The translations under genes were made by a program, and so were the position numbers. Below the pieces are notes generated by a model that was not told where the DNA came from, made no database searches, and was given only the letters and a program-made list of their open reading frames with translations. DNA of 64,000 bases from Monarcha castaneiventris obscurior (lineage: Eukaryota > Chordata > Aves > Passeriformes > Monarchidae): the NCBI GenBank assembly GCA_026261815.1, contig JAMPIT010000379.1, positions 23,391,001 to 23,455,000 of the forward strand, given 5' to 3'. Shown piece after piece: positions 1 to 12,345 of the stretch (the first letter of the stretch is position 1; each line of letters starts with the position of its first letter).

Positions 1-3000
1 TGATTGAGATTGTTGTCATAGCTTTTAACACCATGAGTATATATAGGGTTGTATTCCTAAGACATGGCTACCTTTAGATTCAGACTCAATCAGCATGATT
101 CACCAAATGGCACCAAAACCTGTACTGATAAATAAAGATGCAGTAGAATGTGGACAGAGCAGTCAGGACCAAGAGCATTAACAGCAAAAAGAAAAAAAAA
201 AAAAAAGAAAAAAAAAAGACCAAAGTTTGGAATGAGATAAGGAAGCATGTATCAACTGTGATTATAAAAAATACACACATTAACACCATGCATTCATGCT
301 TCTTTGGGTTGAGGTTATTGTTTGTGTCACAGCTGTGACATGGTCATCAAAATTGTTGACAATTTTAGTTTACATGCCAAATAGGAAATATAATTTTAAG
401 TTAATACAGCTGTTGTGTGTTCAGATGCATATATATGCATGAGATTAAGAATGACCTAATTGAAAATCAATCCTTCACAAATTAATCCATTTTTATGCAC
501 CCTGGGAAATAAGATTTGCTTTTTCATCTTGAAATATATTGTAAAATTACAAAATGCATATTTCTAACTATTGGAATGGAATAATTATGACCTCATTTAG
601 CTTTTGCTAGATGTGAGGTATGGCTGATTTATAAGGAATGAGAATAAAGTTCCTTACTTATATTGCTATTAAATTTTTATTTATTTACATGAGAAAGATT
701 AATATTGCTATAGCTTTTAAGTTAGTACCTGTCTTACATCAATTCACTGTTCTTCTAGGTAGTGAATACCTAGTAGCTTGCAAAGATGAACTAATAAGAC
801 AGCAGTCAGTATAACTTTAGTTCGTATTTGATCTTTCTGCATTACGAAATACATCATCTCCATTTCAGAAGAGGCAGGGGGATGAGCCTTAGTCTTGTCC
901 TAAAACAGAGTTTGGAGCATACACCTACCCCCTGCACTGAGATAATCTGGCTGCTGTGTGTGCTGTCGAAGACAGTGAGAATGAAAGAAAGAACAAAATT
1001 CTGTGCTTCACTTCACTGTGTGGAACTGATCTCTTGCCATGTGAACTAGCATGAGAGAACCAAGATAGTGCATTGAAGCAGTCTGAGAAAGAGCAGTTCA
1101 GAGGAGTGCAGAACTAAGTTTAGCAAGTTTTGTCTGTCTGCTTAGCAGCTGCTTTTTCTCTGCCAGAAACAGCAGTTTCATAGACTTAGGGAAGTAACTC
1201 CTGCCTGTGCAGGGACTCCTTGTGATAGAAACTAATTGCCAGAAGCAGGAGAGCTCTGGCAAAAGAACACTTGTGTTGGGGCGCACTAAGGGAAAATGAA
1301 TGCATTGTATGCCTTGGCTTGGCATTGCCCACTGCAGATCATCCTGCTAAAAGAAGCCAGAAACTACAGTTTATGCTCCAGTTCACCCATCGTTTACTTA
1401 CCCTCAGCTATCTAAGCTTGCCACTTCATTGTGGCAGTGGACCCATCAAATTTTGGCTGGTTTGTATCTCAGGACAGCAGGTTGTTCTGGCCAGGAAGGC
1501 ACTTTTTCTCACCCAAATGCTCTTGATCACTTACTGTGTATCTCATAAAGGCAGGGAAAAAGCAAAGGTCACCAAACAGCAAATGAAAAGAAGGAACAGC
1601 AGCAGGTCAGAAACAAAAGAATTGTTGCTGTCATTAACCAAACATAAGAATAATTAAAAACACCCAAGCACACAAACAAAAACACACACAAGAAAGCAAA
1701 AATGGTACCTAAAAATTCTATTTTGGAACTGAATCCCTAGAACTATACCAGGAATAAACATTAATTTGATTTTCTGAATACGCAAGTTTCTTTTTCTTGT
1801 AAGAATTCAGAAAAGTAATTTCACTGCTTGTAAAAAAACAGTTAAAGTGTTTGATGTTTGTGAGAATAAGCACACATCATGGCCCCCATACTGGCAAAAA
1901 ACTAAAGGATTTGAACTTCATCTTATTAAAAATAAAAAAGAAACACCAAAAAAATCAGATCAAGTTCTCATTTCTGTGTAGGAAATACTGTTTGTTGATT
2001 AGTCTCTCAGCATAAGCTTGCAGAGACATTGCGCCCCATAAGGCAGTTACAGGTGTTCCTTTGTTTTAATTAATAAATCTTACTTTCTAGGGCTTTACAA
2101 GTATTACATTAATTATGTGTCCTGGTCTGGATTAAATTTATACCAGTACATCATATTAATCTATTTTTTATACCACAGCTTATACTAGAAGTTTTTTTTA
2201 AATGTATTTTTATGGAGCTTTCATCTGGATTTAGTGTTTATCATATAAGTATAGTAAAAGAAATGTGCAAAAAATTTGTCGGTTTATACAAACTGTGTAA
2301 ATAAAAAGACATTTTCCCTCACAGTTTGTAAATATAAAAAAATATTTTTAAACAAGTATTTAACTTTTCATGCTTTTAACTGCCACTGCCAATCAAACCC
2401 AGCATTTATGACGAAACTGTACTTTTCTAGAGGAATTTTTTTAATAAGATATTAATTGCAGTTTAATCAACAAATTTAACCTATTTTGAGATTTATTTAG
2501 TTTTGAATCCAAAGATTTTAATTAAGCACAAGAGCATTGAGGAAGTTGAGATTTTGAGGGAGTCTTCTCAGCCATTCTTCAGAGAAGTCTATCACTAGGA
2601 CATCAGTTTCAATGAGGAATCATCATGTGAGCTGCTGTGACCCTCTCCACCTGTCCCACCTTCTCCACCCAGGAAAGTTAAACAGGGCTGTCAGTATCCC
2701 ACTGAACACCAGCCATGTGCTGCCCTGGATCAGGAATTTGTTCAGTCATACCTCACCCCTGGAAAGTGACTTCAGGGACTCCACAGTGGTATCTGTCACT
2801 TTATCAGCAATACCATTTTTTGCAGGAGAAGTAAACTGAACTTGATGTCCTGAATCCAGGCAAGGTTAGCATTGTTGAAACTGCATTATATAGCTGTATT
2901 AAACAGAAAATGTTCTATCACTCTAGTCAGTGTCAGAAAAAGAAATGGTTATATTCATTGAAGCGTATATTCCTCATCAGTTTAGAAAATATTGTAGACT

Positions 3001-3580
3001 TAAAGAATGACAGATTCTGTAAATAATAATGGAATAGGAAACTTAGGGTTCAGTCAGCTCACATAAATATCTCATTAAATCAACTCACGCCAAGGCTTTC
3101 CTTCAAGCCAAGATTAGGATCTGCTGTTACTTGAAAATTCCATTCAGGTTTTCCAGCTCAGCCAGCCTGTGTGCTTACAAGTGTGAGACCAAAAGCAGCT
3201 AATCCTACTAGGGAAGTAAATTAAATTTCACAAATACAAACATTGGAATTGTAAAATTTATCATTATCTTCTTTCTCTGCCTACTCTCAGAAATCAAATC
3301 AGTGTAACCAACACTTAATGCTGTATTAAAATACATGAGCTGCTGTGGGCATGACAAGATTCTGCATTGTGTGATGGTAATGGTGTCCTGCTCCTGTCAC
3401 TGCAGTAAGGGATGGCTGCTGTGATGCCAGGCTGCTGCTCTGCAGTAGAGAAGGGCAGTGACCCACCCCAGCAGAGCCTCGCCGCCTGTGTGTGACTGTG
3501 GGAGTTAGGTACTCTGCACAAATGCTGGTTCTTATCTTCACCTCTGGGAAGCTTTACCTCGAGCCCGAACAGATGAGAAA
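1..3580. other. Intergenic, AT-rich, no gene recognised
   Basis: The stretch has an A-rich tract near 187-219, a 16-bp perfect palindrome at 425-440 and several AATAAA-like hexamers (for example near 2,299). A plus-strand open frame at 1,271-1,657 (128 codons) has no recognisable family and no supporting context. A gene to the left could end here, but I see nothing that shows it. Confidence 0.7.
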
Positions 3581-3589
3581 AGCCTGCAG

Positions 3590-4215
3590 ATGTTGTTTCA
3601 GGTTGTTTATTTCTTCTTATCTCCAGCCAGCTCTCAGCTCCGGCCGCACATCTGATGCCAGCCGAGTCCGAGCGGGAACTGCCCAGTCCTGGGCCGTGCC
3701 GTCCTTTTTGTGCCCTTTTCATGATCCAACCATTCTTCACAACGTATTTATTTACTATTCTATACCAATTAATTTGCACCTGTTCTAGACACATAATTTC
3801 TACCTCTTTTTCATTCTACCAATCATTTTGTGCCACCACCACCAGAGAAGATGGAGGAGAAGGAGAAGAACAACAGGACAATGCCCAAAATCCTCTATCT
3901 TAAACCCTTCATCCTCATATTAAAAACCCTAAAAATCTACTTTTTAACCTTGTAAAATACTAAACCACTATACATTTCAAACCCTAGAGGCTTGCAATGA
4001 TTCTCGCAATGTTGGTAACTTTTCCCATGGGCTGAGGTCAAAGACAGTGTCATTCTGGGCTTCTTGTCAGGGTCTGGGACCCCCTTGCCAGGGCTCCTGA
4101 CCTCCCAGGGCAGCCAGAGGCATGCCCTGACCTCCCAAGGCAGCCAGAGGCATGCCTTGGATTCCAGCATGTGACCAACATTGCTGTCCCCACGTGCAGC
4201 CACGCATCACAGTGA
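3590..4215. mobile_element. Probable LTR or ERV-derived fragment
   Basis: Composition differs from the surroundings: a C/A-rich, T-poor segment about 3,760-3,990, and phrases such as CTTGCAATGATTCTCGCAAT and GGTCTGGGACCCCCTTGCCA that resemble avian retroviral LTR/leader sequence. No TG...CA ends or target duplication could be fixed. Orientation is unknown. Confidence 0.35.
4097..4156. repeat. Two-copy 30-bp tandem repeat
   Basis: The unit starting CTGACCTCCCAGGGCAGCCA and ending GAGGCATGCC occurs at 4,097-4,126 and again at 4,127-4,156 with one G-to-A difference. It is a recent local duplication. Confidence 0.9.
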
Positions 4216-7200
4216 GCTTTCCACACTGTCTTCTCTGTCTTCTAATGCTAAAGCCTGGGAAAAGTCAATAGTTTTCAAGCTTTCACTTTGGATTTCTAAA
4301 AATAAATATCTTTTTTCAATCCAATTGCAATAATTTTTTTAGTTTTAAACTGAATTGAAACAGAAGGGCTGCAGAGTGGTTGTGTTCTGTATTAATGACA
4401 GTTCAAAAACACAATATTTTACAGATTTTTTCTGCTTTCTACTTTAAAAGAAAGATGAAGAAGAAAGGTTTATTCTAATTATTACTTTGTTAAACTGGAA
4501 AAAAGCATTCTTGTTAAGCTTTCTGCTACAGATTTAATGTCAGATCTAGATAGTATCTTATGACTATGCCATTTCTGCCTTTGTAAAATAAATCATGTTT
4601 GTACATCAGAGATCTTAATAAAAGCTGCTACATTATGTTTTCCAGATTTGGAAAGAAAAACATATTTAAGGTTGTGTCCTCTATTCACTGTTAACAGACA
4701 CAAAAGGTGTTATTTGCTGCAAGCCTCCCAATCAATGGAGTCCATTCCCTCTGATTCTGGTGACAGGACATTTTAAACAAAACTGGATGTGGACAACAAA
4801 TGTGGATTTGAATGATTTTTCAGGAAACCTACAGCCTCTCTCCAGTTCAACAATATGCAAATGAGACTACTTTAGTGCTTTTCTAATCAGAATAAAATTT
4901 GTGAATTTGGGGTCAATTTGGTTGTCCTGTTAGCACTGTGTAAGGCAGTAGATGCTTACAGTGATGAGTGTCCCATCACCTTTTTGGGGATCATAAAGAG
5001 AGCTGACTGCAAACCAGCTTAGAAAGAGATTAATGCATAACAATTATGAGAAACCTTTGTGTGTGTGTGTGCATCTGTATGAGAGCTGGATCTCTGAGGA
5101 AAAACTAAGCCATTTTGTAGAAGGCTCTGATTTGTTTTTTAGAGGTTTTTTTTATATTATACATACATTTTTAACCATTCCTCTTAGCTCCATTAGCTCC
5201 CTAGTGTCCAGTTTAGACAATCTAAATATAGCATTAAATACAGCAGCTTTCTAAGTGACATTTACTTATTTATAATTTAAAAACCTACAAAAAATAAGAT
5301 TGCTCTTGTAGTTCTTGTTTCCGCCTGCATGGGGTGATTTAACCGTATGGTTTATGTGAACTCCCCCTTTTCCTGGAAAACAGGGGCTGTCCCTGGATGC
5401 TGTCAAGTCCAGGACATTTCTGCCAGAGTCCCTCAATCACACAGGACAGTGCTGATGGAGGCAACTTGGGGGGAAGTGTGCTCTAAATCACAAAGAGGAG
5501 TAATGTCTTAATCCCAAGGAGGAATGTTTTGCTGCTACAGGTCTTCCAGCTTCCATGATCTGATACAAGGCAGGCTGAAGCAAACAGCATTGGTGTCAGA
5601 GGGGGTCCAGAAGACCAGCTCATAGCCCAGGTTCTCTCCATCCTCATCCTATTGCTGCCAAGTCAGACAGATAATGATCCATGGACAATGGAGTACTGAA
5701 AGCATCTTTGCAAGGCTGCTGCAGTCCTTCATGGACTAGATACTGTGCCAAAAGGCATAGCATGCCACACACACACAAACAAATGTAGCTGTCTGCATAA
5801 AGGTTGGTTTAAGCAGAATTTAGTGTCGTTAATAAATTGTAAGTGTGTTTCCTAATAGTGTTTTCCTCTGTGTGATTTCCTCTGTTTTGATTCCTTGGTT
5901 TGATTCTCATGGATTGTGTTTCCTGCTTCAGTTTTGTATTACTCACTATTCCCCTCTATGCTCCTTCATCCTGACACTCCCCATTATTTTATTTTCCTCC
6001 TTCATGTTGCTCAGTTGCCAACAAAATAGCCTGCAGTACTGAGGGACGTGGTCCTTTCTTCTTACAGATATGATAGAAAGAGGAATTACAGGAAAGCCAT
6101 GTGTATTTCCTGTACCTCCAGAATGAAAGCACCAGTTTAACCAGTTCAGAGGAAACAGATATCTAGTATAAAACAAACATTCTGAAGTTTTTAGCTGACT
6201 GCTTCTAACAAATGCCTACTGAGAGCACACATTTTTCTTAAGTCTTGTAACTCAGCCCTATTTCAGATCACTTTGGAGGAGAGTTAAAAACAGCAACTGG
6301 TCCTACCAAACTGCTCCAAAGCAGGGTGCAGGGATAGCTGAAATTGTATAGAGCTATGTGGTTTTATTTAAGCATGAACAGTTTTTCTCTGTTCTCTTTC
6401 CTGGCAAAACAGTACTATTTGAACTGAAACTGCACAGAAGATATACATAAGACTTTTGGGATGGAAAATTTTGATCTAAAAGATCAGTATCAAGCATCAA
6501 AGCAAAATAAGAGACAACTAAAGCTCAGAGAATGGAAATATTAGGCAAGTTATATATTTTTTAAAGAACACTTTATAGTTCATTGACCTGTCCATCAAAA
6601 TAACATTAGTGTGCATTTCTGTTGAAAGGAATGCAAAGTATTGTTTTCTTACTCCTAAATAAGAAAGATGCACAAACTGCAAACGGCACTATAGACTTTT
6701 TTAGCCCTCTTCCACACTGATTGGAGTGAGCTGAGTAATATTTGACGGGGGGAAAAAAAACCCAAAAAACCGAGAATGCCAGTTTTTCAGACTCAGATTT
6801 CTGAAGGGAAGACTCCTTGGGTGACTGCATATTCAATGAAATACGGCCAGAGAACTCCTGTGAAAATTTCTTCTGTCTGCTGGTTCTTCTAGCTGATGGC
6901 TGTTTGGGGCTCCTTACCATACAACCTGCTCAGGTTAGGGCTCCAAGCTTGCAGAGCTTCTTGGGAGATGTGCTACACCTTTCAAATTACTGTTGAAACG
7001 AAATTCTGTATTAAAGATTCATGTCTTCAAGATACTCTATGTTTTACCTCTCTGATATAGTTAGAAATTATGTTCAGTATGTAGTAAAAGCATTCCCTAA
7101 ATAGACAAGAATTTGGTACACTTCCTAAGTTTAGCTTGAGAAACTGGCAGATACAACACACAGTGGTATCAGTTACAGATATAAAATTTAAAAATATGCA

Positions 7201-10200
7201 AAGAAAAATATGATAATCACATTACAAAATTAAAGAAGACCCAATATACTTCAATAATACTACACAGACAAATAATATAAAAATAAAATTCTCTACCTAT
7301 TTTCTATCTTGGTAACTTTGCAAATTTTTTTAACAAATTGAAAGCAAGACAAGAAAGATATTATACACAGGTAAGAGGCTTCATTAATGGACAATGAAAA
7401 CTTAAAGATCGCTTTGGAAATACTAAAAATTGACTCTGATCCTTCTATGAGGGTAATATGCTGTATGTCATTCAGCCTGTCAGCAAAGTCTCACACAATT
7501 TAACTCAAATCAGTCCTGAAATTCCATCAGCCAAATCATTCTCCCTAGGAAATACTGCAAAAAAAATAAGCAGCATGCCCCTCAGAGGTGTTTTCGAACC
7601 TCAGTCTCCTATTCCCTTCTCCAGTTGTTCAGGGTGGTTTTAGACATTAAGCAATGCACATAAATCTACGTTAACTGGAACTACAATCATGTCATTACAA
7701 ATTTATATAAATTCATGCAAAAGAGCTACTATTAAATTTACTTTGAAATAAATTGTTGTTTCTCCATTACACAATATGCTGTAATTGGATAAAATGCTAA
7801 TATGTAACTGTCCTTATGACCCCATGCATCTCATCAAGCTTTATCTTTTAGCCATTGCTTGTAAGTGTTCCTGGACCCACTTGATAATCATTTTACTAAG
7901 TCCTTGCAATGATATATATCTTGTCATCTGGATTAGTTTCCAGTCCATAGTCGTATCTGTTACTTCTGTTGTCAAGATTTAGCTGAACACACTTCTTTCA
8001 AATGAACTTGTAAAAAGAACCATAAAACCCGCTGTACAGGTCCAGACACAAAGTCTGTTATGGTCATGTCCTTTTTTTTTTTTTTTTCCCCCCAAAACCA
8101 GCCAACATGAATGCCTACAAATGAATATAAAAGCAGAGGAAGTGATACAGGGATACCTCCCTGGTAGACTCCCCCAGATTTCAGTGAAGTGTAACATGAT
8201 GAGTTGCTAGCTAATCAGGCTAACAAGTAGCTTTATTGTTCTAAAATAAAAGCACCTTTGTGGTTAAAGCTGTAGTAAACTGAGCCTAGATACTCTTTTC
8301 TTGTTGGCTCAAATATCCATAACAAAAATCTTGCAAATAACTTGAATCGGATTAAGTTCCTCTCTCCCCACTCCTTCATGACCTCCATCCAGCCTTTTGC
8401 TCCTTCCCCTTCATGCAATCTGCTGCAGGTCAACAGCACCCATATACACAGAAAGAAATCTGAATTAAAGAGGCACTTTCAGAGTTATTTTCAGGTAGGG
8501 TATTGCCCTGCAGTGATGTGTGTACAGTGCAGTTGCTCATACTCCAGTACAACTCTGCTGCTGAGTCCTGGGATATGGACAGGCACAGCTGGAAGGTAAA
8601 GGAAGGGGGACAAGTTAATCTGGCTACTGAGAAAAACATGGTTTGTAACTCCCCTGTAAAGGGACTGATTTTTAGTTTGAAGGGGGATTTAATATAATGA
8701 GAGTCCAGCTTTCAAATACTACACGTTATACACATATATAAAATACAATTTTCTATTCCAAGTCATTTAGTGATACTCATTTCTCCAACACTGATCTATT
8801 TTTCCACAACAGATTTTTTGAAAGGTAAAGTTCAGTCCCTGGCACTGTTAATCCAAATAACACATAAGGAAATTAAGTAGGAAAACAGGATGAGTTAATT
8901 TAATGCAGTCACTCAACTTGCTTTCAGTTTTTAACAGCTGGAATTATAATAGATAAACAACATACTAACTTGACAAACATATTAAGTATTTCCAAAAAGC
9001 TGGTATGCATGGCTTGCCACATCTCCCCAGTTTGATAATCAGTATATTTGAATAATTTTACTGATGTGTTTCTCAAGCTTGCTTAGAAGATCATTTCAAA
9101 GATATTTCTGGAGTGCATACTTCTTTCAGTGTGGAATTTTTGCTGTTGGAAAAGGCAGTGGGATAGATCTAACATGACAAATGGTGTTGCTGCTACTCAC
9201 CTATTTGTTATTCAAGTCCTTAAAGTTAGTTACAAAGTTTTTCTACCACTTCATATGAAGCTGCTGCTCCAGCATTCCCTCTGTTTATAAAAGCACACAC
9301 TGAAAGACAACATCCATTTCTCAGCAATAACCACTAATGACTCCACAGCTGCTCCAGCATCTTCTCCAAGCACTTCATGCTGAATTTATCAGGCTGATTT
9401 GAAAGATCTAGCTTCTTTCAACGTGCTGCTTGTGACTAAGATCTCCTGATAACCTAATTTTCAGAAACAGTACCCTCATAAGACAACATATCAACATGTA
9501 TGGTGGTTACAAATAAAATCATTAAAAGACTTACTTATCAGTAGGTTTATACTTAGAAAATTAAACACAGTTTAAGGTCTGAAGTGTTTCCTAGTCAAGG
9601 ACACACAGTTTGTATAAAAGCTCTTTGGTGGAAAGAAGTGGAAGGAGAGCAGGGAAGGGGGCAACGAAAACCTCACAGTGCAGAGGTCCTTAACCGTGAA
9701 TTTGAATAACTCCTTCCCATACCAAACACAAAAATAATACCTTAAGGAAAAGGCTATGAAAGTCAGCAAAAACAATGAGTGATTATAAAACCTGAAAGTT
9801 TCTAGTGGTCCGTATGCACAGGACAGGATTTTTTTTTTTTAAATTTAAATTTCAGAGAAGTTTACTGGATTGATATGGAGTTCAGCACAGAATACCACAA
9901 CTGTCTACAAACAAGCTTGCTTCTTAAATGGCTCCATCTATTTGAGTCCCTTGTAAAGACCCATCAGATTCTACCATTCAGTTTCTTAGCTGGTGAAAAG
10001 ATCACATTTTTATGTACCCAGCAATGAAATGTAATGTTGAAATGTAATGACATATTTTACAGGAATAACTACCGTGTTTTACTTTGCAAAAGGAAGTAAT
10101 AGCAAACATTGTGCTAGTACCCTGATCCAGAAAAAAGTAAGTTACTTTGTCCATGTATCATCCTTTCTGCTGAAAAAGGCTGAGATGACAAAGGAGAAAC

Positions 10201-10700
10201 ACAAGACAGGAAATAAAGTACAGTTTAATGCAGGGGAGGAAGGTACTAATTCCTTTGATTCATTAAAATAACATTATACCCAGCCCCCTCCCACTGCCAC
10301 CCTCACTGAAGTTACAAATGCAGTGGATGATTTTCTGTACAGTCCCACACTATTTCATTCCACAATGTGAAGCACAGGCAATATTTTGAAACACAAAGTA
10401 CCAGGAAAGAGTATTCATAGGTTCAAGTGAAAAGTGAGTATAGCAAATCCCAACAGTGAAGGAATGTAAAAGGAAAAGATGGGAGTATATTAATCCATCA
10501 ATAAGCCATTGACTAAAAAAAATGTAATCCCAACAGTGATTTCATCCCTCATTTACTTCCTCATTCTTCCTAAAACATCAAGCTAATAGCAATTTATTAC
10601 AGCTCTCTTATATTCCTGAGGCTGCCATTTGGCAAAAATGCAGAGCTCACCTTTGGTGTGCAATACCTTTGTGGTTCCTGTATCACACTAGGAAATTCAT
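4216..10700. other. Intergenic, no gene recognised
   Basis: This is AT-rich sequence with short chance open frames on both strands. It contains a poly-T/C tract near 8,070-8,094 and a T-run followed by an AAATTT repeat near 9,829-9,852. A slightly GC-richer patch at 5,320-5,720 shows no coding signature I recognise. Confidence 0.7.
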
Positions 10701-10713
10701 CCACTTATGCATT

Positions 10714-10786
10714 TTTATTTACATATCAATAACAAAGTTAGTTAATTAAGTTTGAATAATAATCTTTATTTCTTTATTAGTTTATT
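10714..10786 (-). terminator. Cluster of polyadenylation signals for PIP4P2
   Basis: Three AATAAA hexamers (minus strand) lie at 10,781-10,786, 10,773-10,778 and 10,765-10,770, with a fourth at 10,714-10,719. They are the first canonical signals downstream of the stop codon. The cluster suggests alternative or redundant cleavage. Confidence 0.5.
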
Positions 10787-12201
10787 TGTAAAAGGTACAT
10801 TGTAATCCTGAGCTACTGCTTTTATACATTTAGCATCATACAAAGACAGATCATTTACAGTCTGATCATTTACATTTATTGTGCTCCAAAATCCTTATCC
10901 GAATATCATTTTGACTTAGCAGGAACATAGATAATTTAAATTACATGTATCCCTGAAACATCCATATTAATTTACCCATCTGACCCCAATATCTAAATAA
11001 CTACAATCGTCTAAATCACTCAGGACATTCCTTCTGAATTTAGCAAAAACTTGTTTAAAATTATAAAGATGGGCAGTGCAAGAACTGGTCCCTCAATCCT
11101 TTGTGAATACATCATTAGAAAAAACTTTCTGTTTCCGTATTCTCTTGGCAAGTCAGTGCTAAATTGACGAGATGTACTTTGATGGAATGGTCCAAGTAAT
11201 AGTTTACTCATTTCCTTATTACAGCAGTTAATGAGAATTTACAGTGTCTCCCTTTGCAGTGACCAGTGTCATAACTCTCCCGAGCAGGGAAAATCTGATG
11301 TGATCAGAGGAAAGTAAGAGGCAACCCATCACCATCTTATTGTCATCTACATGACACTGAAGTATTACAAACCAAGTCATATGAAATGCTTCCCTTAGAC
11401 CCTGTAAAGGAACTTGTACGAATAACCAGAGTTAAGTTCCATAATCCGAGCATGGCTTTTAGGATTTGCCAATTAAAAAAAAAAACAAACCAAAACAACA
11501 AAAAACCAGAACAACCCAAAACCTCAGTCCCAGGATCCTTGAGAAGAAAGCATTTATCCTAACTGAAATCCAATCCTGGATAAATGGAAATTTAACTAGA
11601 CTACCAAAATAGCATCTCTCTACCTGAAAATCACCAAGCATACAGTGTTTACAAATGTCTCTCTAGCAACAGTGTCAGTCTTTTAAACACTCACAACTTC
11701 CATTTCCTGAATAAGGTCACTATGATCTTAGGCAAAAGATGCAGTAAAGCAGTTCAAGCAAAATGCTTATTGCTTAGGTTTTAAAGCAAGCCACTTGAAT
11801 ATAATTTTAGTTAAAATGTTAAGTACAAACGTGAAGCTACTGTAGAAACACTTATAAACACTCTTGCTTTTGAATTCTTACGATTATCTAGAAAAATGGC
11901 AGACGGATTTTAACATAACAAAGGAAATGTAAAACTTAATACTGTCTGTTGAAATAAAATTCAACACCTATAAAGACAGAGTTATGAACATGTAAACACA
12001 GCTTTAGTATTCAGAGCTAGGGAATCTAGCAGCAAAACAAACTATTTGCATATTATGTAGTGCAATGAACATTTGTTCTTAGAGACCCCCAGTCTTTAAA
12101 CTACTTTGAACAGAATGGAATCCTTACAGGAAAGGTTTTAAAAGTGTCCAAGATGTAATATCCAGAACTACTAGATGTTCATCTATAACCTAACAATTTC
12201 T
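10740..12201 (-). other. PIP4P2: Probable PIP4P2 3' UTR
   Basis: This is non-coding AT-rich sequence directly downstream of the stop codon. The first AATAAA hexamers read on the minus strand after the stop form a cluster at 10,765-10,786, which implies a 3' UTR of roughly 1.4 kb. The actual cleavage site is inferred, not seen. Confidence 0.55.
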
Positions 12202-12345
12202 CTATGCAAAACTGTGCTCTGGATAGCTGACTTTAATGGCTCCCCAGTAGCAGGCTCGAATGAGGCAGATTAAACCTAAGAGATAAGCAACAGCCCAAGA
12301 AACATATGTTGCATGAAATCGCCTGGCGAAATCTTGTGTACCGAC
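12202..12345 (-). CDS. PIP4P2: PIP4P2 coding exon 7 (residues 211-257, second membrane segment, stop)
   Basis: After a CTTTTTAG acceptor the exon reads [10 protein letters not shown], then a hydrophobic segment ([16 protein letters not shown]), then a short tail ending SYPEHSFA and a TAG stop at 12,204-12,202. The 3' UTR follows on the same strand. Confidence 0.96.
   Translation of the reverse strand, partial: VGTQDFARRFHATYVSWAVAYLLGLICLIRACYWGAIKVSYPEHSFA

Noticed and set aside
185..219. A-rich tract as evidence of a retroposed gene tail
   Set aside because: No gene-like sequence precedes it on either strand; it is interrupted by G residues and looks like simple sequence.
1271..1657. Plus-strand 128-codon open frame
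   Set aside because: No recognisable family, no splice partners and no promoter context; length is within chance for this much sequence.
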